Positions 1-4,986 of a stretch of DNA of 5,910 bases are shown piece by piece; the first letter of the stretch is position 1, and each line of letters begins with the position of its first letter. The notes under the pieces are model-generated. The model did not search any database, was not told the DNA's origin, and saw only the letters and a list, made by a program, of their open reading frames with translations. Source of the stretch: Nocardia sp. (GTDB taxonomy: Bacteria > Actinomycetota > Actinomycetes > Mycobacteriales > Mycobacteriaceae); contig JAFMQT010000306.1 of the NCBI GenBank assembly GCA_017354515.1, positions 1 to 5,910 of the forward strand. The letters are read 5' to 3'. A program made the position numbers and the translations under genes.

Positions 1-488
1 TGACCTACGAGCACCGCCTGATCGACGATATGGTCGCCTCCGCGCTGAAATGGGAGGGCGGCTACGTCTGGGCCTGCAAGAACTACGATGGCGACGTGCA
101 GTCCGACACCGTGGCGCAGGGCTTCGGCTCCCTGGGCCTGATGACCTCGGTACTGCTCACGCCGGACGGCCGCACCTGTGAGGCCGAGGCCGCGCACGGC
201 ACCGTGACCCGGCACTTCCGCCAGCACCAGCAGGGCAAGCCGACCTCCACCAACCCGATCGCCTCGATCTTCGCGTGGACCCGCGGCCTGGCCCACCGGG
301 GCAAGCTGGACAACACCCCCGAGGTCATCGGCTTCTCGCACGCCCTCGAGGACGTGGTCATCAAAACCGTCGAGAGCGGTCAGATGACCAAGGACCTGGC
401 CCTACTGGTCGGCGGCAACCAGGGATACCTCACCACCGAGGAATTCCTCGGAGTGCTCGACGCCAATCTGGCCCGCGAACTGAACTAG
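1..488 (+). CDS. icd: NADP-dependent isocitrate dehydrogenase, C-terminal part (5' end outside window)
   Basis: Oxidative decarboxylation of isocitrate to 2-oxoglutarate with NADP+ in the cytosolic TCA cycle. The reading frame is open from base 3 (bases 1-2 belong to a cut codon) to the TAG at 486-488, giving 162 residues of a family usually about 405 long. The visible part is the homodimeric eukaryotic-type enzyme. It begins TYEHRLIDDMVAS, where the first Asp of LIDD (24-26) corresponds to the metal ligand given to the partner subunit. NYDGDVQSD carries the two metal-binding Asp codons at 93-95 and 105-107, equivalent to human IDH1 D275 and D279, and runs into the family signature GFGSLGLMTS. 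The NADP-binding loop GTVTRH (198-215) and the segment STNPIASIFAWTRG follow, as in mammalian IDH1. No damage is visible. The strong hairpin 35 bases downstream suggests transcription ends here and that icd is separate from the next genes. Confidence 0.97.
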   Translation, partial: TYEHRLIDDMVASALKWEGGYVWACKNYDGDVQSDTVAQGFGSLGLMTSVLLTPDGRTCEAEAAHGTVTRHFRQHQQGKPTSTNPIASIFAWTRGLAHRGKLDNTPEVIGFSHALEDVVIKTVESGQMTKDLALLVGGNQGYLTTEEFLGVLDANLARELN

Positions 489-522
489 ACACCGGACTTC
501 TGCAGGGCCGGACAGCTGTATT

Positions 523-560
523 CGGGCGCCGCTCACGCCGAATGGTGGGAGCGGCGCCCG
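523..560 (+). terminator. Hairpin downstream of icd, probable terminator
   Basis: A perfect 12-bp inverted repeat, CGGGCGCCGCTC (523-534) and GAGCGGCGCCCG (549-560). After one A-G mismatch the stem can extend by four more pairs (536-539 with 544-547, one G-U) and close on a GAAU tetraloop. There is no clear T-run, only the A/T-leaning ATCGATTTCAATT, which is common for actinobacterial terminators. It lies 34 bases after the icd stop and before the next promoter, as expected of a terminator insulating the module downstream. Confidence 0.75.
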
Positions 561-579
561 ATCGATTTCAATTCCCGAA

Positions 580-603
580 CTTACATGCATGTTGGTATGT
601 AAG
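580..603. promoter_or_regulatory. Putative TetR operator O1, overlapping the regulator's own promoter
   Basis: An inverted repeat with perfect 7-bp arms CTTACAT (580-586) and ATGTAAG (597-603) around a 10-base centre. The inner half-sites are ACATGC (583-588) and GTATGT (595-600), six bases apart. A perfect 10-bp palindrome ACATGCATGT (583-592) lies inside. A second copy is present at 1298-1321 with 18 of 24 bases identical. Size and symmetry fit a TetR-family dimer or pair of dimers. I do not associate the motif firmly with a named regulator. Binding by the adjacent TetR protein is inferred from position. Confidence 0.7.
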
Positions 604-612
604 ATCATCGGA
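600..612 (+). promoter_or_regulatory. Putative -10 box and leaderless start of the TetR gene
   Basis: TAAGAT (600-605) fits the TANNNT -10 pattern, and the chosen ATG at 613 begins seven bases after it, about where transcription would start. No good Shine-Dalgarno sequence precedes this ATG. Together these suggest a leaderless mRNA, common in actinobacteria. No convincing -35 is seen. The box overlaps the right arm of operator O1, so a bound repressor would block the promoter. This is inference from spacing only. Confidence 0.45.
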
Positions 613-1287
613 ATGGCCAGGCCGGGAGTGTCCAAACCGCCGCGGCGCACGCAGGAGCAGCGCAGTAACCGGATGCGTGCCCGGCTGCTCGACGCGACGA
701 TCGACTGCCTGGTCGAGTACGGCTACGCCGGGACCACCGCCGCCCGGGTGGCCGAGCGTGCCGGTGTCACCCGGGGCGCGCAGGTCCATCATTTCGGATC
801 CAAGACCGATCTGGTGACGGCGGCGATCTCACATCTGGCACAACGGCGTACCGAGGCGGTGATCCGGGAACTGGGCCGGTTGCGGGTGGGTGAGGATCCG
901 CTCGGCGCGATGCTGGAGGGGATGTGGGAGCTGCATCAGGACCCGTTGTTCATCGCGGCGGTCGAGCTGTGGGTCGCCGGTCGTACCGATCCGGCGCTGG
1001 CCGCCGAGGTCCGTAAGGTCGAGCCGTTCGTCAACAACGCGGTACTGCTGGCCGTCTCCCGGCTGGTTCCGGATGAGATGCGGCGCAAGGATGTTCGCGA
1101 TTTCACCTATACCGCCATGGATACGTTGCGCGGAATCCTGGTGTCGAACTTCGTCTCCGCGGACGCCGAGCGCGCGCATCGGCGGTGGCGGCGGGCCTCG
1201 CAGCAGTTGCGGTCGGCGGCCGGATCGACGCTGTCGGATATCGATATCACCGATCGCGATGGCTGGGCCGGCGAAATGGACGACTGA
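613..1287 (+). CDS. TetR/AcrR-family transcriptional regulator
   Basis: A 224-residue protein, normal for TetR regulators, which bind DNA as dimers through an N-terminal helix-turn-helix and release it when a ligand binds the C-terminal domain. After a basic tail (KPPRRTQEQRSNRMRARLL), residues about 28-67 give the TetR DNA-binding domain: ATIDCLVEYGYAGTTAARVA, then AGVTRGAQVHHFGSKTDLV, matching the family's G-V-[ST]-x-G-x-x-x-x-H-F-x-S-K pattern. The C-terminal part (WELHQDPLFIAAVELWVAGRTDP and onward) is helical and typical of actinobacterial regulators, but its ligand cannot be deduced. I chose ATG 613 rather than the in-frame ATG at 589 because 589 lies inside the operator and would add eight atypical residues. 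The gene points the same way as the thiolase and dehydrogenase, with a matching operator before itself and before the thiolase. A likely role is autoregulated repressor of that lipid operon, with an acyl-CoA or lipid ligand as inference. Confidence 0.93.
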   Translation: MARPGVSKPPRRTQEQRSNRMRARLLDATIDCLVEYGYAGTTAARVAERAGVTRGAQVHHFGSKTDLVTAAISHLAQRRTEAVIRELGRLRVGEDPLGAMLEGMWELHQDPLFIAAVELWVAGRTDPALAAEVRKVEPFVNNAVLLAVSRLVPDEMRRKDVRDFTYTAMDTLRGILVSNFVSADAERAHRRWRRASQQLRSAAGSTLSDIDITDRDGWAGEMDD

Positions 1288-1290
1288 CCC

Positions 1291-1319
1291 TTGTGGCCTT
1301 ACATACATCTCCGTATGTT
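1291..1319 (+). promoter_or_regulatory. Putative promoter of the thiolase-dehydrogenase operon
   Basis: TTGTGG (1291-1296) resembles a -35 hexamer and TATGTT (1314-1319) fits a -10 hexamer, separated by 17 bases, the optimal spacing. It begins four bases after the TetR stop codon. Operator copy O2 (1298-1321) fills the spacer and covers the -10, the arrangement expected for simple repression. The thiolase start would lie roughly 40 bases downstream of the predicted transcription start. Confidence 0.5.
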
Positions 1320-1321
1320 TG
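1298..1321. promoter_or_regulatory. Putative TetR operator O2, upstream of the thiolase
   Basis: Second copy of the motif at 580-603; 18 of 24 bases match when aligned without gaps. It contains perfect inverted half-sites ACATAC (1301-1306) and GTATGT (1313-1318) six bases apart. The shared core is ACATRC-N6-GTATGT, preceded by CTT in both copies. The left arm also reads as ACATACAT. The outer arms are less symmetrical than in O1 (TTTG instead of TAAG on the right). The recurrence upstream of both transcription units is the main evidence that it is a regulatory site. Confidence 0.7.
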
Positions 1322-1355
1322 TGACTGTCGCCCCAGCGTTGAGTGGCGGCCGGAT

Positions 1356-1361
1356 AGGAGG
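1356..1361 (+). promoter_or_regulatory. Ribosome binding site fixing the thiolase start
   Basis: A perfect AGGAGG sits six bases before the ATG at 1368. It decides the start: the frame is open back to 1185, but that extension would run through the end of the TetR gene, the promoter and the operator. Confidence 0.85.
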
Positions 1362-1367
1362 AGTTCG

Positions 1368-2585
1368 ATGACGAACAAGGTCTATGTCGTCGGTGTCGGG
1401 ATGACGAAATTCGAGAAACCCGGCCGCCGCCAGGTCACCGAGGCCGACGGCACCACCCGGGCCTGGGACTATCCGGATATGGCCCGCGAATCCGGGACCA
1501 AGGCGCTCGCCGACGCGGGAATCGACTACCGCGAGATCCAGCAGGCGTATGTGGGGTACGTCTACGGTGAGTCGACCTCCGGTCAGCGCGCGGTCTACGA
1601 ACTGGGGATGACCGGGATTCCGGTCGTCAACGTCAACAACAACTGCTCGACCGGCTCGACCGCGCTCTACCTCGCGGCCCAGTCGATCCGGGGTGGCCTC
1701 GCGGACTGCGCATTGGCTCTCGGCTTCGAGAAGATGCAGCCGGGTTCGCTCGCGTCCACCTGGAACGACCGAGAACAGCCGATGATCAAGCACATGCTGG
1801 CGCTGGCCGAGATCGAGGAGATGGCGCTCCCGCCCGCACCCTGGATGTTCGGCGCCGCCGGGCGCGAGCATATGCGGCAATTCGGCACCACCGCAGCGCA
1901 TTTCGCGAAAATCGGCCACAAGAACCACAAGCATTCGGTGAACAATCCGTATTCGCAGTTCCAGGACGAATACTCACTCGAGGACATCCTGGCCGCGCGG
2001 ATGATCTCCGACCCGCTCACCAAACTGCAGTGCTCGCCGACCTCCGACGGCTCCGGAGCGGTGATCGTGGCCTCGGAGGATTTCGTGGATCGCCGCGGTC
2101 TGGCCACCCGCGCGGTCGAGATCGTCGGCCAGTCGATGACAACCGACTTCGCCTCCACCTTCGACGGATCGGCCAAGAACCTGATCGGCTACGACATGAA
2201 TGTGCAAGCCGCACAGCAGGTCTACCAGCAGTCCGGATTGGGGCCCGAGGATTTCCAGGTCATCGAACTGCACGACTGCTTCTCCGCGAACGAACTGCTG
2301 CTCTACGAGGCGCTGGGGCTGTGCGGCGCCGGTGAGGCGGGAAATCTCATCGATGGCGGGCAGACCACCTACGGCGGTAAGTGGGTGGTCAACCCCTCCG
2401 GTGGCCTGATCTCCAAGGGGCATCCGCTGGGCGCCACCGGACTGGCGCAGTGCAGTGAGCTGACCTGGCAGTTGCGCGGTGCGGCGGACAAACGCCAGGT
2501 GGACGGCGTCACCGCCGCTCTGCAGCACAATATCGGCCTCGGCGGCGCGGCGGTGGTCACCGCTTACCAGCGCGCCGACCGCTGA
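1368..2585 (+). CDS. SCPx-type 3-ketoacyl-CoA thiolase ('lipid-transfer protein')
   Basis: A 405-residue thiolase of the sterol-carrier-protein-x family, which cleaves 3-ketoacyl-CoA with CoA, releasing acetyl- or propionyl-CoA in beta-oxidation; branched and sterol-derived chains are typical substrates in the family. The N-terminal fold begins KVYVVGVGMTKFEKPG. The nucleophile is Cys93 in NNNCSTGS. The SCP2-thiolase motif HDCF is at 302-305, with Cys304 the likely acid/base, since the usual CxG cysteine loop is replaced by QHNIGLGG (from about 386). His352 lies in NPSGGLISKGHPLGATG, as in the thiolase domain of human SCPx. All expected catalytic residues are present. There is no C-terminal SCP2 lipid-binding domain, so 'lipid-transfer protein' is only a database-style name. 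It is first in an operon with the acyl-CoA dehydrogenase 73 bases downstream and lies behind a putative TetR operator. Chain length and substrate are unknown. Confidence 0.93.
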   Translation: MTNKVYVVGVGMTKFEKPGRRQVTEADGTTRAWDYPDMARESGTKALADAGIDYREIQQAYVGYVYGESTSGQRAVYELGMTGIPVVNVNNNCSTGSTALYLAAQSIRGGLADCALALGFEKMQPGSLASTWNDREQPMIKHMLALAEIEEMALPPAPWMFGAAGREHMRQFGTTAAHFAKIGHKNHKHSVNNPYSQFQDEYSLEDILAARMISDPLTKLQCSPTSDGSGAVIVASEDFVDRRGLATRAVEIVGQSMTTDFASTFDGSAKNLIGYDMNVQAAQQVYQQSGLGPEDFQVIELHDCFSANELLLYEALGLCGAGEAGNLIDGGQTTYGGKWVVNPSGGLISKGHPLGATGLAQCSELTWQLRGAADKRQVDGVTAALQHNIGLGGAAVVTAYQRADR

Positions 2586-2591
2586 CCAACC

Positions 2592-2620
2592 GCCGGTCGA
2601 GCGCGGATGCGTCGACCGGC
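2592..2620 (+). other. Intercistronic hairpin between thiolase and dehydrogenase
   Basis: A perfect 9-bp inverted repeat GCCGGTCGA (2592-2600) and TCGACCGGC (2612-2620). The 11-base loop can itself pair (CGC 2602-2604 with GCG 2609-2611). It begins six bases after the thiolase stop and is not followed by a T-run. It could be a partial terminator that lowers dehydrogenase expression, an RNA processing or stability element, or chance in GC-rich DNA. Confidence 0.5.
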
Positions 2621-2658
2621 CGACCACGCCCAATTCGGCTGCCCTGAACGGAGAAACG

Positions 2659-3912
2659 ATGTTCGAATGGTCCGAGACCGACGAAATGGTTCGCGCGGCG
2701 GTGCGCGACTTCATCGACAAGGAAGTCCGCCCGCATCAGGACGCGCTCGACAGCGGTGAGATGCCGCCGTATCCGATCCTGCGAAAGCTGTTCGCGGACT
2801 TCGGTATCGATACCATGTCCGGTGAGTCGGTGGACAAGATGCTCGCGGCGGAGGAGGCCGGTGGCTCTCGGAGCACCGATTCCGATGCGGCCGAACCGAA
2901 GTCCGATTCCGGACCGTTCGGTGATCAGCAGTCGATGATGGCCGTGCTGATCAGTGAATTATCCGGTGTGAGTATGGGTTTGGTCGCGGCCATGGGTGTC
3001 TCGCAGGGGCTGGGCGGCGCCACCATCGCCTCCCGCGGCACCCTCGCCCAGAAGCGGCGCTGGCTGCGCGACATCATGACCCTCGACAAGGTCGCGTCCT
3101 GGGCCATCACCGAACCCGATTCCGGTTCCGATGCCTTCGGCGGTATGAAGACCTACGTCAAGCGCGACGGTGAGGATTACATCCTCAACGGTCAGAAGAC
3201 GTTCATCACCAACGGCCCGTACGCCGATGTGGTTGTTGTCTACGCCAAACTCGACGAGGGCGACGACACCGTTGACAAACGCGACCGCAAGGTGCTGACC
3301 TTCGTACTGGACAAGGGGATGGAGGGTTTCACCCAGGGCAAACCCTTCAAGAAGATGGGCCTGCACTCCTCACCGACCGGCGAGTTGTTCTTCGATAACG
3401 TCCGCCTCGGTAAGGATCGTCTGCTGGGCGAGACCGAACAGCCCAAGGGCGGCGACGGACGCGACAGTGCCCGTTCCAGTTTCGTCGCCGAGCGCGTCGG
3501 CGTCGGATTCATGGCGTTGGGCATCATCAACGAATGTCACCGGCTCTGTGTGGATTACGCCAACAGCCGTACGCTGTGGGGGCAGGAGATCGGGCGGTTC
3601 CAGCTGGTGCAGCTCAAACTCGCCAAGATGGAGATCGCCCGGATCAACGTGCAGAACATGGTGTTCAACGTTCTCGAACGCGGCCGCGCCGGAAAGCCGC
3701 CTACGCTCGCGGAGGCCTCGGCGATCAAACTCTACTGTTCGGAGACCGCCACCGAGGTGGCGATGGAGGCGGTACAACTGTTCGGCGGCAACGGCTATAT
3801 GCAGGAGTACCGGGTCGAACAGCTGGCCCGCGATGCCAAATCGCTGATGATCTACGCCGGCAGCAACGAGATCCAGGTGACCCATATCGCCAAAGGTCTA
3901 CTGGGGCGCTGA
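2659..3912 (+). CDS. Acyl-CoA dehydrogenase (FadE-like, isovaleryl/long-chain-type active site)
   Basis: A 417-residue FAD flavoenzyme that makes the trans-2-enoyl-CoA in the first step of acyl-CoA beta-oxidation. ATG 2659 is preceded by GGAG (2650-2653). The N-terminal helical domain starts MFEWSETDEMVRAAVRDFIDKEVRPH. The first family signature is AITEPDSGSDAFG (149-161), the middle beta domain contains LNGQKTFITNG, and the C-terminal FAD/tetramer region has QLFGGNGYMQEY. The usual Glu of the YEG motif is Ala400 (MIYAGSNEIQ). Instead Glu278 in FVAERVGVG lines up with the helix-G base of isovaleryl- and long-chain acyl-CoA dehydrogenases (LERLVLA, QERLLIA), so the enzyme should be active. A hydrophilic stretch of about 25 residues (67-91, rich in Ser, Asp, Gly and Pro) interrupts the N-terminal domain and explains the length above the usual 380-400. 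It is second in the operon after the thiolase. The substrate is unknown; a branched or long chain is inference. Confidence 0.95.
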   Translation: MFEWSETDEMVRAAVRDFIDKEVRPHQDALDSGEMPPYPILRKLFADFGIDTMSGESVDKMLAAEEAGGSRSTDSDAAEPKSDSGPFGDQQSMMAVLISELSGVSMGLVAAMGVSQGLGGATIASRGTLAQKRRWLRDIMTLDKVASWAITEPDSGSDAFGGMKTYVKRDGEDYILNGQKTFITNGPYADVVVVYAKLDEGDDTVDKRDRKVLTFVLDKGMEGFTQGKPFKKMGLHSSPTGELFFDNVRLGKDRLLGETEQPKGGDGRDSARSSFVAERVGVGFMALGIINECHRLCVDYANSRTLWGQEIGRFQLVQLKLAKMEIARINVQNMVFNVLERGRAGKPPTLAEASAIKLYCSETATEVAMEAVQLFGGNGYMQEYRVEQLARDAKSLMIYAGSNEIQVTHIAKGLLGR

Positions 3913-3966
3913 TTTTCGGGTGAGGCGCATTTTCGGGTGAGGTGCTGACTTTCCGGTGAGGCGCGG
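3912..3966 (+). repeat. Three imperfect tandem repeats, 17-19 bp, after the dehydrogenase stop
   Basis: Units begin at 3912, 3929 and 3948. The first two share ATTTTCGGGTGAGG and then read CGC or TGC; the third reads ACTTTCCGGTGAGGCGC. The periods are 17 and 19 bases. The first unit starts at the last base of the dehydrogenase TGA, so the array lies in the 3' untranslated region. No open frame or known element explains it, and the units are not palindromic. Confidence 0.75.
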
Positions 3967-3976
3967 CCTTTAGGCG

Positions 3977-4022
3977 GGTCCGGCGGATCGGAACCGAGGG
4001 GTTCGAACCGATCCGCCGGGCC
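3977..4022. terminator. Bidirectional terminator hairpin between convergent genes
   Basis: A 15-bp inverted repeat, GGTCCGGCGGATCGG (3977-3991) and CCGATCCGCCGGGCC (4008-4022), with one T-G wobble. Inside, AACC (3992-3995) can pair with GGTT (4000-4003) around GAGG, leaving CGAA as a bulge. The hairpin ends two bases before the hydrolase stop codon on the minus strand and lies 64 bases past the dehydrogenase stop on the plus strand. It can therefore serve both convergent transcripts. No strong T-run follows on either strand. Confidence 0.78.
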
Positions 4023-4024
4023 AC

Positions 4025-4894
4025 TCAGACCGCCCGCAGACGCGTGCGGCTGGCATAGACGTGCTCGGCGATGAGCGTCGCGACCCGATCGGGCGCCTCC
4101 AGCATCGGCACATGTCCCACGCCGTGAATCAGGATCCGATCCGCGGAGTCGGGCAATTCGCGCAGGAATCGCTTGGCGAATACGCGATTCGGGATGACGC
4201 GGTCGTATTCGCCGAGCAGCAGCCGCACCGGTGCACGCACCTTGGACAGGTCGGCGAGCGGCGGGGTCACCATTTCGCTGGCGATCAGCGGCAGTGTCGC
4301 GGGGCAGTGGGTGGCCGACATGACCGCGGCCTCGATCCCGGCCCGGGACGCGGCCGCGCCGTTCTTGCACAGGAACATGGCGGTCGCCCGGCGCACGGGT
4401 GCGCTCAGCAACGCCGACGGCGGCAGTTGATTGCCGATCGCGGCGATCGCGGCCAGCGACAGGAATTCCGCGCCCACCCGCAGCATCGCCATCGACGGGT
4501 TGTGCCAGCCGCCGGCCGGTGCGATGGCGGTGAGAGTGCGTGCCCGTCCGCGCAGCGCCAATTCGAAACCGATCCAGCCGCCGAGTGAGTTCCCGGCGAT
4601 ATGGCAGGTGCGCCAGCCCATTTCGTCGAGCTGCTGCTCGACCCGGTCGGCCAGGGCCTTCACTCCGAGGTGGCGGTCGTGGACTTCGGGCCCGCCCCAG
4701 TGTCCGGGCAGGGCCGGAGCGAATACCTCGCAAGTCGACGACAGCCGCTGCGCGACGCCCTCCCAGCAGTGTGGCGACATCATGATCCCGTGCAGCAACA
4801 GCAGCGGATCTCCGGATCCGGTATGCAGGGCTTTCACCGCCCGTGGGGGGACGGACGCGCGGGAATTGCTGGGCTGGGTGGCTGCGGACGTCAT
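4025..4894 (-). CDS. Alpha/beta-hydrolase fold protein
   Basis: A 289-residue enzyme of the alpha/beta-hydrolase superfamily, probably a cytosolic esterase, lipase-like or C-C hydrolase; the exact reaction cannot be assigned. The oxyanion-hole region is LLLLHGIMMSPHCWEGV (His35-Gly36). The nucleophile elbow is GNSLGGW with Ser103. The acid is Asp231 in LLLGEYDRVIP and the base His261 in HGVGHVPMLEAP, completing the catalytic triad. The cap between strands 6 and 7 (about 130-215) is helical and Ala-rich. I chose the ATG at 4892-4894, preceded by GAGG and AAGGGG on the minus strand. An earlier in-frame ATG at 4972 would add 26 Arg/Pro-rich residues with no homology-like character and run up to the xthA promoter region. 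No signal peptide or membrane segment is evident. It is convergent with the dehydrogenase and divergent from xthA. Hydrolase genes near icd also occur in mycobacteria as I recall, so it probably belongs to the conserved neighbourhood rather than to the lipid module. Confidence 0.9.
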   Translation of the reverse strand: MTSAATQPSNSRASVPPRAVKALHTGSGDPLLLLHGIMMSPHCWEGVAQRLSSTCEVFAPALPGHWGGPEVHDRHLGVKALADRVEQQLDEMGWRTCHIAGNSLGGWIGFELALRGRARTLTAIAPAGGWHNPSMAMLRVGAEFLSLAAIAAIGNQLPPSALLSAPVRRATAMFLCKNGAAASRAGIEAAVMSATHCPATLPLIASEMVTPPLADLSKVRAPVRLLLGEYDRVIPNRVFAKRFLRELPDSADRILIHGVGHVPMLEAPDRVATLIAEHVYASRTRLRAV

Positions 4895-4986
4895 CGTCCT
4901 CACCCCTTCCGAATCGGCGTCGGGCCGGTGATGCGGCCGCGGTGTCCGTGAGGACGGGTTGATATCCCGCATTGTACGGTCGATAC
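4895..4986. promoter_or_regulatory. Divergent promoter region, hydrolase (-) and xthA (+)
   Basis: This 92-base gap must hold promoters for both genes. On the minus strand TACAAT (4976 down to 4971) is a good -10 candidate, which would give the hydrolase a leader of roughly 70 bases. On the plus strand TACGGT (4975-4980) fits TANNNT and lies six bases before the xthA GTG, consistent with a leaderless transcript, since no Shine-Dalgarno sequence precedes that start. The two boxes overlap, so the promoters may compete. TTGATA (4959-4964) resembles a -35 but has no well-spaced -10. All of these are motif-level inferences. Confidence 0.4.

Noticed and set aside
589..612. An earlier ATG for the TetR gene.
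   Set aside because: It lies within the operator palindrome and adds eight residues unlike TetR N-termini; ATG 613 follows a -10 box.
1185..1367. A 61-codon upstream extension of the thiolase frame.
   Set aside because: It overlaps the TetR coding end, the promoter and the operator, while AGGAGG at 1356-1361 fits ATG 1368.
1299..2720. Long minus-strand open frames (211 and 248 codons) opposite the thiolase.
   Set aside because: They are typical antisense shadows in GC-rich DNA; the plus-strand thiolase has full catalytic motifs and a perfect ribosome binding site.
3853..3870. The dehydrogenase as an inactive pseudoenzyme because the YEG glutamate is missing.
   Set aside because: Glu278 occupies the alternative helix-G position used by isovaleryl- and long-chain acyl-CoA dehydrogenases, so a catalytic base is present.
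3912..3966. The three tandem repeats as a CRISPR array.
   Set aside because: Units are directly adjacent with no unique spacers, only 17-19 bp long, and no cas gene is near.
3852..4733. A 293-codon open frame on the minus strand over the hydrolase gene and the terminator.
   Set aside because: It is an Arg/Gly/Pro-rich shadow of the true hydrolase frame, without recognisable domains, and runs through the terminator and tandem repeats into the dehydrogenase end.
4895..4972. A 26-residue N-terminal extension of the hydrolase from ATG 4972 (minus strand).
   Set aside because: The extension is Arg/Pro-rich without signal-peptide features, and the ATG at 4894 has a purine-rich ribosome binding site.
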